Shown here piece by piece: positions 8,082 to 15,253 of a stretch of 16,593 bases of DNA. The notes under the pieces are model-generated. The model was given only the letters and a program-made list of their open reading frames with translations, was not told the origin of the DNA and ran no database searches. The DNA is taken from contig JALHLL010000007.1 in NCBI GenBank assembly GCA_022844575.1, forward strand, positions 13,190 to 29,782. Reading direction: 5' to 3'. The translations under genes and the position numbers were made by a program. Numbering within the stretch: the first letter of the stretch is position 1; each line of letters opens with the position of its first letter. The DNA is from a bacterium (GTDB lineage Bacteria; Bacteroidota; Ignavibacteria; Kapaibacteriales; UBA961).

Positions 8082-9197
8082 ATGAAAACGCCGAACTTTC
8101 TGAAAAACTATACATTACCCCTATTGCGTGAGCAAATACGTGCATTAGGTGAGCAGCAATTCCGTGCCGCTCAGATTTTTGATGCAGTGTATTCGCATAA
8201 GGTGAACAACTTCGATGATATTGCCACTTTGCCGAAAAATATACGCGTTCGTCTAAACGAAGAGTTTGTATTCAGTTCAATTCGCTTGCAAAAGGTACAG
8301 GAATCGGCAGACGGAACCAAAAAATTCCTTTTTGAATTATTTGATGGCAGAGCTATCGAAACTGTTCTCATACCGAGTGAGATGGTAACGGAAGAAGGCA
8401 CGCCAAAAAGAATGACTATCTGTGTTTCTACACAAGTCGGATGTCCGCTTAATTGTCAATTTTGTGCAACGGCATCACTAAAGTTAAAACGTAATTTGGC
8501 AACGGCTGAAATCGTTGATCAGTTATTGGAAGTTCAGAAGTATATCGGCAAAAAAATCACGAATCTTGTGTTTATGGGTATGGGCGAACCGATGCTTAAT
8601 TACGACAATGTGATGAATGCCGTTTCGATTTTTACCTACGGTGAGGAACCGCTGCTCGGTTCAAAGAGAATTACATTATCAACGGCGGGCGTCATACCCG
8701 GAATTATACGAATGGCTGATGAAAAAAGCCCTATAAAACTTGCAATTTCTCTTCATGCCACAACAAATGGTTTACGTAATGCAATTATGCCGATTGCCCG
8801 TAAATATGATTTGAAACAACTTGGTGATGCAATAGAATATTATTACAGAAAAACCAGACGGGCAATCACATATGAATATATTTTATTCAATGAAATAAAC
8901 GATAGTGAGCTTGATGCAAAACGTTTGGCAAAATTTACCCGAAGAGTTCCATCGAAAGTGAATGTAATACCTTTCCATGATATAGAATTTACAAATCCTA
9001 CGGGTATTGCTGCCGATTTAAAACCTGCAAGCGATGAAAAATTCCGTACTTTTATTCGTTTACTTCAAAATAATGATGTAACGGTTATGATACGTTCATC
9101 AAGCGGGGAAGATATTGATGCAGCATGCGGTCAATTAGCTTTTTCGAATGCCGTAGCAGATAATGTAGTCCAACAATATTCCGAATTACAATTATGA
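8082..9197 (+). CDS. rlmN: 23S rRNA/tRNA (adenine-C2)-methyltransferase RlmN
   Basis: RlmN is a radical-SAM enzyme that methylates C2 of A2503 in 23S rRNA and of A37 in some tRNAs. The 371-residue protein has the family N-terminal region (residues 1-100), the CxxxCxxC 4Fe-4S site (C121, C125, C128), CVSTQVG with C114, GMGEPMLNYDNV, and the C-terminal RSSSGEDIDAACGQL with C349, the cysteine methylated in the reaction cycle. The residues after the cluster read FCATASLKLKRNL, where most homologues have FCATG..GF.RNL, so two conserved glycines are changed. The length and catalytic cysteines are otherwise intact. Its stop overlaps the next start (ATGA at 9194), implying translational coupling. Confidence 0.95.
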   Translation: MKTPNFLKNYTLPLLREQIRALGEQQFRAAQIFDAVYSHKVNNFDDIATLPKNIRVRLNEEFVFSSIRLQKVQESADGTKKFLFELFDGRAIETVLIPSEMVTEEGTPKRMTICVSTQVGCPLNCQFCATASLKLKRNLATAEIVDQLLEVQKYIGKKITNLVFMGMGEPMLNYDNVMNAVSIFTYGEEPLLGSKRITLSTAGVIPGIIRMADEKSPIKLAISLHATTNGLRNAIMPIARKYDLKQLGDAIEYYYRKTRRAITYEYILFNEINDSELDAKRLAKFTRRVPSKVNVIPFHDIEFTNPTGIAADLKPASDEKFRTFIRLLQNNDVTVMIRSSSGEDIDAACGQLAFSNAVADNVVQQYSELQL

Positions 9198-10114
9198 AAT
9201 TGCTTCGGCTATTTTTTTTTATATTTTTTTTATGCAGTATTCGGGTAGATTTGTCCGCGCAAATTAAACTTCCCGATGATTTTGATCCGCCGCAGGATGA
9301 AGTATATTATGTTCGGCTTATAAACGGTGAAGAATATTCGGGTATAATTCGTGATATAATTGAAGATGATAAAAACGGAACAACATTAAAAATAAAATTA
9401 ATGATAGGTACTGCTGAAATAGCATGCTCTCAGATTGCGGAATTAAGACCTTTCGAAAAGTTGTATCGTCATAATCATAGAATTTTCCTTTTACCTACAG
9501 CCGATCCGATAGGGGATAACTATTTTCTGGGAAATTTTGAACTGCTAATGTTATATGCAGGTGCGGGGTATGACAGATTTTCAATTACGGCAGGCAGAAC
9601 TATTATACCGGGTATATCGGCTGCTGAACAAGGGACATTGCTCAATGTAAAAGCAACAATCTATTCCGAAAAAAACATAGCAATGCCGGGTGGCTTTACA
9701 TTGGCAGTCGGGAGCAATCTGGCATGGCTGAACAATGCTAACCAAATGTTGCATTTTTACGGTAACGGAACTTTTACGATGACCCGAACGAGACTTACAT
9801 TGGCAATGTTCTATAAGCATGGGGCGGAAGATTTTTTCACAATCTCCGGTGGAAGGTTCGGTAATTTTAATGTGCAATATCCTAATGGGGCATTGGGCAT
9901 TGCTTTAGGATTCGATACCAAATTCACGGCAATGAATGATGTCCATTTCATCTGTGAACTATGGAACTCGGACTTAGCTAAACCAATGAATGCAGGTGCT
10001 TTACTTGGGCTGCGTATCGCCAATACTCATGTCTCCGCCGATTTTGGTTTATCGGTATGGACAGCACCGGCTATTGCACCGTTCGTAAGCTTTGTATGGA
10101 CACCCCAGTTTTAA
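9194..10114 (+). CDS. Outer-membrane beta-barrel protein translationally coupled to rlmN
   Basis: The 306-residue product starts with a signal peptide (MKLLRLFFFIFFLCSIRVDLSAQIK; likely cleavage at SA-Q). A short soluble part follows with YVRLINGEEYSGIIRDI (about residues 39-55), which looks like the small beta-strand pattern of Sm/SH3-like folds, although it is too short for a sure call. From about residue 100 onward, short alternating strands and aromatic residues suggest an outer-membrane barrel of about ten strands, ending in FVWTPQF. No family was recognised. The start is fixed by the ATGA overlap with rlmN. The link between an rRNA methylase and a surface protein is operonic, not functional, as far as the sequence shows. 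Confidence 0.7.
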   Translation: MKLLRLFFFIFFLCSIRVDLSAQIKLPDDFDPPQDEVYYVRLINGEEYSGIIRDIIEDDKNGTTLKIKLMIGTAEIACSQIAELRPFEKLYRHNHRIFLLPTADPIGDNYFLGNFELLMLYAGAGYDRFSITAGRTIIPGISAAEQGTLLNVKATIYSEKNIAMPGGFTLAVGSNLAWLNNANQMLHFYGNGTFTMTRTRLTLAMFYKHGAEDFFTISGGRFGNFNVQYPNGALGIALGFDTKFTAMNDVHFICELWNSDLAKPMNAGALLGLRIANTHVSADFGLSVWTAPAIAPFVSFVWTPQF

Positions 10115-10202
10115 ATAAATGAAAAGAAATCATCCAAAAACTTTGGTTATCCGACCAGCTTTCTTATTTTTGCTATTCTTTTATGCAAACATTTGATTTA
10201 TA

Positions 10203-10207
10203 GGGAG
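10203..10207 (+). promoter_or_regulatory. Ribosome binding site of the HU/IHF-like gene
   Basis: GGGAG at 10203-10207 lies 2 bases before the ATG at 10210. The close spacing is shorter than the usual 5-7, but the purine run is clear and supports this start. Confidence 0.5.
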
Positions 10208-10209
10208 CT

Positions 10210-10533
10210 ATGGCAACAGTAACAAAAGCAGACATCGTTAATTCAATTGCAGACAAAATTGGCTTGACACGTGTAGAAACTAAGGTGATTGTAGAGGGAG
10301 TATTCTCGGCAATTATGGATTCGCTTGCAGAAGGAAATCGTATCGAATTGCGTGGATTCGGCGTGTATTCGGTTAAAAGTCGTAAATCGCGTATGGCACG
10401 CAACCCGCGCACAGGAGCACCAGTAGCGCTTGAGAAACGATATGTTCCTCTCTTTAAAGCCTCGCCGGAATTTCAGCAAAGAGTAAACAAAGATTTGAAA
10501 AAAGGGCGTAAGAAAGCAGAAGTAAAGGCATAA
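10210..10533 (+). CDS. HU/IHF-family DNA-binding nucleoid protein
   Basis: This is a dimeric DNA-bending protein of the nucleoid. The 107 residues cover the whole HU/IHF fold: helical N-terminus (ADIVNSIADKIGLTRVETKVIVEGVFSAIMDSL), RGFGVYSVKSRKSR, and the arm region ARNPRTGAPVALEKRYVPLFKASPEF, where the proline that intercalates DNA is in RNPRTG. A basic tail (KDLKKGRKKAEVKA) extends past the core, giving a length a little above the usual 90. An IHF-like or HU assignment cannot be decided from this alone. A TPR protein begins 37 bases downstream, and together with the tiny basic gene after it this looks like one transcription unit. Confidence 0.9.
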   Translation: MATVTKADIVNSIADKIGLTRVETKVIVEGVFSAIMDSLAEGNRIELRGFGVYSVKSRKSRMARNPRTGAPVALEKRYVPLFKASPEFQQRVNKDLKKGRKKAEVKA

Positions 10534-10570
10534 TTAACCTGAAAAAAGATATTCGACATGGTGTAAAGCA

Positions 10571-11053
10571 ATGGGCAAAGGTGAGCACGGTATGAGATTT
10601 GGGATAACAATAGCCATATTGATTACCGTAGCAATAGGAGGATTATCCTTTGGAATTGCACGGTACGAAGTGGAGAAATCCAAACCGAACAAAGAGCAAA
10701 CCTATACGCTTGCCAATAAATATTATGATGCAGGCGACTTTGTAAATGCCGCTAGCTTATATGAGCGGTATTATAATGAGTTTGAAATGAGGGAACCAAC
10801 TGTAAGAATAGATTACGGTTACTCTTTGTTCAAGTCGGGAAAGCGGGATGAGGGTCTTATGATGACAAAAAGCGTTCTTGACATTGATCCGCAAAATGGT
10901 GCGGCACAGTTTAATCTGGCTTTTATGTACTTTGAGATTGACAAGAAGGAACAAGCTATAGATTGGCTGAAAAAATGTGCAGTTAATACACGAGACACGG
11001 ATATTGCTTCACGAGCGCGTGCTGCATTAGTAGAACTTACACAACAAAAATAA
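10571..11053 (+). CDS. Membrane-anchored tetratricopeptide-repeat protein
   Basis: The 160-residue protein has a single hydrophobic segment at about residues 9-28 (FGITIAILITVAIGGLSFGIA) with the rest outside the membrane. Three TPR-like helix pairs follow (LANKYYDAGDFVNAASLYERYY, then YGYSLFKSGKRDEGLMMTKSVLDIDPQNGAA, then NLAFMYFEIDKKEQAIDWLKKC). The likely start is 10571; an ATG at 10592 (M8) is a second choice. TPR domains bind proteins, and no partner is visible in the sequence. It lies between the HU-like gene and the bS22-like mini-gene, all on one strand with short gaps of 37 and 29 bases. Confidence 0.75.
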   Translation: MGKGEHGMRFGITIAILITVAIGGLSFGIARYEVEKSKPNKEQTYTLANKYYDAGDFVNAASLYERYYNEFEMREPTVRIDYGYSLFKSGKRDEGLMMTKSVLDIDPQNGAAQFNLAFMYFEIDKKEQAIDWLKKCAVNTRDTDIASRARAALVELTQQK

Positions 11054-11073
11054 TTTTATTCACTTAGTTCAGC

Positions 11074-11077
11074 GAGG
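11074..11077 (+). promoter_or_regulatory. Ribosome binding site of the bS22-like mini-gene
   Basis: GAGG at 11074-11077 lies 5 bases before the ATG at 11083. This is the spacing expected for a Shine-Dalgarno site and is the main reason to accept such a short gene. Confidence 0.55.
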
Positions 11078-11082
11078 TATTT

Positions 11083-11178
11083 ATGCCATGCGGAAAAAAA
11101 CGCAAACGCCATAAAATGGCTACGCACAAACGTAAAAAACGTTTGCGCAAAAATCGTCATAAAAAGAAAGGTCGTTAA
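11083..11178 (+). CDS. 31-residue bS22/mS38 (AURKAIP1/COX24)-like basic protein
   Basis: This tiny open frame is too short for normal gene calls but is a real gene candidate. It has GAGG 5 bases upstream and lies 29 bases after the TPR gene. The product starts MPCGKKRKRHK and then runs THKRKKRLRKNRHKKK before ending GR. Of 31 residues about 20 are lysine, arginine or histidine. This is the pattern of the AURKAIP1/COX24 C-terminal domain, found as bS22 in mycobacterial ribosomes and mS38 in mitochondrial ribosomes, where it sits in the small subunit near the decoding region (family knowledge). A role as a small ribosomal protein is therefore inferred. The terminator at 11215-11256 closes the transcript. 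An inverted repeat overlaps its stop. Confidence 0.8.
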   Translation: MPCGKKRKRHKMATHKRKKRLRKNRHKKKGR

Positions 11179-11199
11179 GGTATTTAAAGAATACCTTAA
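11175..11199 (+). repeat. Perfect 10-bp inverted repeat over the bS22-like stop codon
   Basis: TTAAGGTATT (11175-11184) and AATACCTTAA (11190-11199) are perfect reverse complements, with loop TAAAG. The left arm contains the TAA stop of the mini-gene. There is no T-run after it (CAACAATGG follows), so it is not a terminator itself. It could stabilise the 3' end or be a binding site. Confidence 0.6.
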
Positions 11200-11214
11200 C
11201 AACAATGGAAGTAA

Positions 11215-11256
11215 AAACCGGTTGTGTACATTTTTTATGTGCCAATCGGTTTTTTG
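11215..11256 (+). terminator. Rho-independent terminator after the HU-TPR-bS22 unit
   Basis: AAACCGGTTG (11215-11224) pairs with CAATCGGTTT (11243-11252), with one G-T wobble. The stem continues inside as GTACAT/ATGTGC around a T-rich loop. The T-run TTTTTT extends through 11255, then GTTTG. It lies 36 bases past the mini-gene stop and 48 bases before the next start. Confidence 0.85.
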
Positions 11257-11295
11257 TTTGTTAAACTCTCCATTCGAAAATTACTGTGAGCCCAT

Positions 11296-11299
11296 GGAG
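11296..11299 (+). promoter_or_regulatory. Ribosome binding site of the DUF2007 gene
   Basis: GGAG at 11296-11299 is 5 bases upstream of the ATG at 11305 and supports that start. Confidence 0.55.
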
Positions 11300-11304
11300 T
11301 TTGT

Positions 11305-11730
11305 ATGAGTGACAGATTAGTTCTTCTGAAAACATATTCAAAAAGTTTTGATGCGCAATTTGCCAAGGGGAAGTTGGAAGATGGGGGGATTTCATCTTAC
11401 TTGTTTGACGAGAACACGATAAGCACGTATCTTCTATTTGATAATGCTTTGGGTGGTATCAAGTTGATGGTGAGAGAAAAAGATCTCAAAGAAGCGAAAG
11501 AAATGCTCTTCTCTCGATTTGGGGAAAGTGAAGACAACAAATCGTATGTTCAGCATTGCCCATTCTGTAATTCAATAAATATTGAAACAGATTTACAAGG
11601 ACTCCGTAGTATTAGGTCTATCATTGCTTACTTCTTCACTTGTGTTTTTTTCAGTATGTATCCGATTATAACAGATAAAGTATGTATTTGCAAGGATTGC
11701 AATAGGTCATTTGCTCAAAAGGAAGATTAA
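11305..11730 (+). CDS. DUF2007-type signal-transducing domain with split zinc-ribbon and hydrophobic segment
   Basis: The 141-residue protein opens with the DUF2007 pattern: LVLLKTYSKSFDAQFAKGKLEDGGISSYLFDE, then a strand with GGIKLMVREKDLKEAKEML. This small domain resembles PII-like/ACT-like folds and is called putative signal transducing. After residue 84 there is a CxxC (C85-C88: CPFC), a hydrophobic segment at about 105-122 (SIIAYFFTCVFFSMYPII), and a second CxxC near the end (C129-C132: CKDC; C127 is nearby). Two CxxC pairs would make one zinc ribbon, but here they are separated by a possible membrane segment. No ligand or partner is known from the sequence. It stands alone after a terminator. 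Confidence 0.75.
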   Translation: MSDRLVLLKTYSKSFDAQFAKGKLEDGGISSYLFDENTISTYLLFDNALGGIKLMVREKDLKEAKEMLFSRFGESEDNKSYVQHCPFCNSINIETDLQGLRSIRSIIAYFFTCVFFSMYPIITDKVCICKDCNRSFAQKED

Positions 11731-11867
11731 GGAGCGCAATGTTTCTTTCTTGTAATTCATAGAGACTTGAAGTTATGTGAAAGATGGTTTGGCGCACCTC
11801 TTAGCACGCAAAAAATTTTGAAGCCGTATCTTCGTAGTTGTTTTTATTGGTAAAATATTCGGACACA

Positions 11868-13805
11868 ATGCTTCTTTCAGATTTTTCAATGTTTAGGGTC
11901 GGTGTTTGCTCGCCCGAATTGCGAGTAGCCGACATTCGATTTAATACTTCTCGAATAAACGAAGCACTTCGAACGGCTGCGAAGAGCGGTTGTTCATTTG
12001 TTGTTTTTCCTGAATTGTGTGTTACGGGTTATACATGCGGCGATTTGTTTTATCAATCAACTCTGCTCAACGCCTCCGTAGAAGCATTAAAAGAGATACA
12101 GTACTGCACCGAAACAATGAAAATGACGACTATTGTCGGTGCGCCAATTTCAGCAGGTGGTAAACTATTTAACTGTGCAGTCATCCTTTCCAATGGTTCG
12201 ATACTGGGTATTGTTCCCAAAACATTTTTGCCTAATACAGCCGAATATTATGAAGAACGTTGGTTTTCTTCGGGTAATGATACCGATATAAAAACGGTAA
12301 CTATAGCCGGTGAAGAAATTCCATTCGGTACGGACTTACTTTTTACCGCCTTGCAAGATGAAAGAATTATGTTCGGTTGTGAAATCTGTGAGGATGTTTG
12401 GTCTGTTATACCGCCGAGTTCTTCTCAAGCGATAGCCGGAGCTACCATTCTTGTCAACTTATCGGCAAGTGTGGAACTTCTTGCCAAACGCAATTATAGA
12501 GAACAACTTATTCGTTCTCAATCAGCACGATGTATTGCTGCTTATTTATATGCAGCAGCAGGTGCGGGTGAATCGAGTACCGATGTTGTTTTTAGTGGGC
12601 ATTCTATTATTGCGGAAAATGGTAATGTGCTCGCTCAAACGGAAAGATTTTCTTTTGACACGAAGATTTGTTTTACAGATATAGATATAGAACGTTTGTA
12701 TAATGAGCGATTGAGGAATAACTCTTTCGGTTCAAGTAGAACACTATCGTATCGAATGTTAAGTTTTGAGCACCATGAAAAGGAAACCGATAAGATTCTA
12801 AGGCAGATTCCTCAAACTCCGTTTGTACCGGGTTCGGAGCATGAGCGCGAAGATGTATGTCGAGAGATAATGATGATACAATCAACGGGTCTTGCAAAAC
12901 GGCTTAAACATATAGGTTGTAAAAGTGTTGTATTGGGACTTTCGGGCGGATTGGATTCTACGTTGGCACTTCTTGTATGTTTAAAAACATTTCAACGTTT
13001 AGGGTATGATAACAAGGATATAATAGCGATTACAATGCCGGGATTCGGAACTACGGAAAGAACAAAAAGTAATTCGGAAAGTTTAGCGAAATATGCCGGA
13101 ATCACAGTAAGACATATACCGATTCATGCGGCAGTACAGCAGCATTTTAATGATATTGGGCATGATTCCTCCGTTCATAACTTGGTATATGAAAATGCAC
13201 AAGCAAGAGAGAGAACCCAAATTCTTATGGATATAGCTCAACAGGTTGGGGGCATTGTTATCGGAACGGGCGACCTTTCCGAACTTGCGCTGGGCTGGTG
13301 TACCTATAACGCCGATCATATGTCAATGTATGGCGTTAATAGTGGTATTCCGAAAACATTAGTTCGTTATATTATTGAGTGGGCTGCTGCGGAAGAATAT
13401 AATGGAGAAATGTCAAATACTCTCCATGATATTTGCGCAACGCCTGTTTCGCCGGAATTATTACCCCCGGATAATGAGGGGAATATTGTGCAAAAAACGG
13501 AAGAAACAGTAGGACCTTATATTCTTCATGATTTCTTTTTGTATTATGTCGTTCGTTATGGATTTTCACCTCGAAAAGTATTCTTTTTTGCGGAATGGAC
13601 TTTTAGAGGTGTATATGAGCGTCAGACTATAAAAAAATGGTTGGCAGAGTTTTACCGTAGATTTTTTTCGCAACAATTTAAACGTTCTTGTTTGCCTGAT
13701 GGGATGAAAATAGGTTCCGTTGCTTTATCGCCAAGGGGTGATTGGCGTATGCCGAGTGATGCGGTTAGTACTTTATGGTTAAACGAACTTGAAGAATTGC
13801 TATAA
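11868..13805 (+). CDS. nadE: Glutamine-dependent NAD+ synthetase
   Basis: The enzyme converts deamido-NAD (nicotinic acid adenine dinucleotide) to NAD+ with ATP and glutamine as ammonia source. From the ATG at 11868 it has 645 residues, normal for the two-domain type. The N-terminal glutaminase domain of the nitrilase fold has the Glu-Lys-Cys triad: E49 in FPELCVTGYTCGDLF, K118 in VPKTFLP, and C174 in FGCEICEDVW. The synthetase domain starts near residue 340 with the ATP-pyrophosphatase motif LSGGLDST (S359-S364), then GTGDLSELALGWCTYNADHMSMYGVN. The frame extends 10 codons upstream to a TTG at 11838, but family members start near VGVCSPELRVAD, so 11868 or the ATG at 11889 is right. The GT9 gene starts 8 bases downstream. 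Confidence 0.95.
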   Translation: MLLSDFSMFRVGVCSPELRVADIRFNTSRINEALRTAAKSGCSFVVFPELCVTGYTCGDLFYQSTLLNASVEALKEIQYCTETMKMTTIVGAPISAGGKLFNCAVILSNGSILGIVPKTFLPNTAEYYEERWFSSGNDTDIKTVTIAGEEIPFGTDLLFTALQDERIMFGCEICEDVWSVIPPSSSQAIAGATILVNLSASVELLAKRNYREQLIRSQSARCIAAYLYAAAGAGESSTDVVFSGHSIIAENGNVLAQTERFSFDTKICFTDIDIERLYNERLRNNSFGSSRTLSYRMLSFEHHEKETDKILRQIPQTPFVPGSEHEREDVCREIMMIQSTGLAKRLKHIGCKSVVLGLSGGLDSTLALLVCLKTFQRLGYDNKDIIAITMPGFGTTERTKSNSESLAKYAGITVRHIPIHAAVQQHFNDIGHDSSVHNLVYENAQARERTQILMDIAQQVGGIVIGTGDLSELALGWCTYNADHMSMYGVNSGIPKTLVRYIIEWAAAEEYNGEMSNTLHDICATPVSPELLPPDNEGNIVQKTEETVGPYILHDFFLYYVVRYGFSPRKVFFFAEWTFRGVYERQTIKKWLAEFYRRFFSQQFKRSCLPDGMKIGSVALSPRGDWRMPSDAVSTLWLNELEELL

Positions 13806-13812
13806 AAGATAC

Positions 13813-14853
13813 ATGAGAAAAAATATTTCTATATGTATTTTGCGACTTAGCTCGCTTGGTGATATTGTACTTACCTCCGTTTTATTACGGTGTTTGAGAA
13901 ATCAATTTCCTGATGCCAATATTGTTATGGTAACGGGATTAAATTATACCGAAGCCGTTTTGTACAATCCGCATTGCACCACAATTATTACCGTTGATAC
14001 GAAAAAGGGAATAAAGCAATTATTAGAGAAAAGAAGAGAAATTGTAGAGTGTAATGGCGGAAAGAAGTATGATATTGTACTTGATTTGCATAGGAATATT
14101 CGTACGGCAATAATAAGAGCCAGAATAGGAAAAGAATATGGTTTGATTGACAAATTCCGCCAACAAAAATTAGAACTCGTGCACAGAAAAAAAGGAATAG
14201 GCGAGCCGATCACGCATATTGTAGAACGATATATACGCACTGCAAAGGAATGGGATGTTAAAAATGATGGTAAGGGTTTAGAATTGTGGTTGGAATCGGA
14301 AAAAAATAATCAAGAATATTTACCTCATCTCGAAATAAAGTCGCAACAAATAATAATAGGCATTGCCCCGGGTGCAAGACACTATACAAAACGCTATCCA
14401 CAAGAGCATTTTACCGAATTGATAAAGGAGTTAAGAAATAGATTCGCTGATGCTGCTTTTGTATTACTCGGTGGTGAAGATGAAAAAGAACTGTGCAAAA
14501 ATATTGAAAAGAATATACCCTTTCCCATTATCAATTATGGTGGAAATTTATCAATAAGCGAAAGTGTTAAGGAAATTGACAAATGTTCTGTGATGATTAG
14601 CAATGATTCCGGTTTGATGCACATTGCAGCCGCCAGACGGATTCCTGTTATTGCAATATTCGGCTCCACTGTCAAGGAGTTCGGATTTGCTCCGTATGGC
14701 ACTGCACATAGTATAATCGAGGTGAATATACCATGCAGACCATGTTCACATATTGGTCGTGACAAATGTCCTTTAGGTCACTTTGAGTGTATGGAAAGCA
14801 TTACTCCTCAGATGATTGCCGATTCTGTAAGTGAAGTTTTCAAAAAGAAGTAA
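13813..14853 (+). CDS. Glycosyltransferase family 9, lipopolysaccharide heptosyltransferase-like
   Basis: This protein probably transfers heptose or another sugar during lipopolysaccharide core or other surface glycan assembly at the inner face of the cytoplasmic membrane. From the ATG at 13813 (346 aa; 8 bases after the nadE stop) it has the family start ILRLSSLGDIVLTSVLL with D17 in the position of the catalytic base, APGARHYTKRYPQEHFTELI in the middle, NDSGLMHIAAARRIPVIAIFGST (N264, D265, S266), and the cysteine-rich CRPCSHIGRDKCPLGHFECM (C308, C311, C319, C326) seen in heptosyltransferases. The frame reaches a TTG at 13789 inside nadE, but the ATG is the better start. The exact acceptor and donor are not visible. 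It is likely cotranscribed with nadE. Confidence 0.88.
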   Translation: MRKNISICILRLSSLGDIVLTSVLLRCLRNQFPDANIVMVTGLNYTEAVLYNPHCTTIITVDTKKGIKQLLEKRREIVECNGGKKYDIVLDLHRNIRTAIIRARIGKEYGLIDKFRQQKLELVHRKKGIGEPITHIVERYIRTAKEWDVKNDGKGLELWLESEKNNQEYLPHLEIKSQQIIIGIAPGARHYTKRYPQEHFTELIKELRNRFADAAFVLLGGEDEKELCKNIEKNIPFPIINYGGNLSISESVKEIDKCSVMISNDSGLMHIAAARRIPVIAIFGSTVKEFGFAPYGTAHSIIEVNIPCRPCSHIGRDKCPLGHFECMESITPQMIADSVSEVFKKK

Positions 14854-14884
14854 CACTATTTTTCTACATAAAAGCAAATATTAT

Positions 14885-15235
14885 ATGAAATATACAATTA
14901 AAGAAATAGCTGAAATGTTTTCTGAAGGAAAATTTGAAGGTATATACGGATATATTCATGAGAATGCGAGTTGGGAAATAGTTGGTGAAAAACATCTGAG
15001 TGGAAAAGCGGCAATTGTGCAACAGTGCAATGAGGTTTCATCTTATTTTAAAACGGTAGAGACCGACTTCAAAAAACTTAATACGATAGTGGAAAATAAC
15101 AAAGTTGCCATAAACGGTACGGCAAAGTTTATACGTGATGGGGAAACCGTTGCTTTTGTCTCCGCATGCGATGTATATGAATTTAATGATGAAGGGCAAA
15201 TAGAGAAAGTAGTTTCCTACTGTATTAACAGATAA
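14885..15235 (+). CDS. NTF2-like/SnoaL-fold small protein
   Basis: The 116-residue product starts at the ATG at 14885, after the GT9 gene (31 bases earlier). A longer frame opens at 14831 but overlaps the GT9 end, so it is less likely. The N-terminal IKEIAEMFSEGKFEGIYGYIHENASWEIVG followed by later strands (KVAINGTAKFIRDGETVAFVSACDVYEF and IEKVVSYCINR) is typical of the NTF2-like cone fold, which serves as ligand pocket, isomerase, hydrolase or scaffold. No catalytic residues can be assigned. The protein has no signal peptide and is probably cytoplasmic. A YjbR-like gene follows after 18 bases. Confidence 0.65.
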   Translation: MKYTIKEIAEMFSEGKFEGIYGYIHENASWEIVGEKHLSGKAAIVQQCNEVSSYFKTVETDFKKLNTIVENNKVAINGTAKFIRDGETVAFVSACDVYEFNDEGQIEKVVSYCINR

Positions 15236-15242
15236 ATAAGTC

Positions 15243-15248
15243 GGAGGG
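15243..15248 (+). promoter_or_regulatory. Ribosome binding site of the YjbR-like gene
   Basis: GGAGGG at 15243-15248 lies 5 bases before the ATG at 15254, a near-perfect Shine-Dalgarno sequence, and it fixes that start. Confidence 0.6.
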
Positions 15249-15253
15249 TTTAT

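Noticed and set aside
10144..10179. Sigma-70-like promoter TTGGTT...TATTCT before the HU-like gene.
   Set aside because: The spacing is 24 bases, too long, and the extended -10 TGCTATTCT alone is weak evidence.
11294..11308. Four-codon ATG-GAG-TTT-GTA-TGA frame overlapping the DUF2007 start (ATGA).
   Set aside because: Its GGAG is also the ribosome binding site of the real start, so the frame is best explained by chance overlap with that site.
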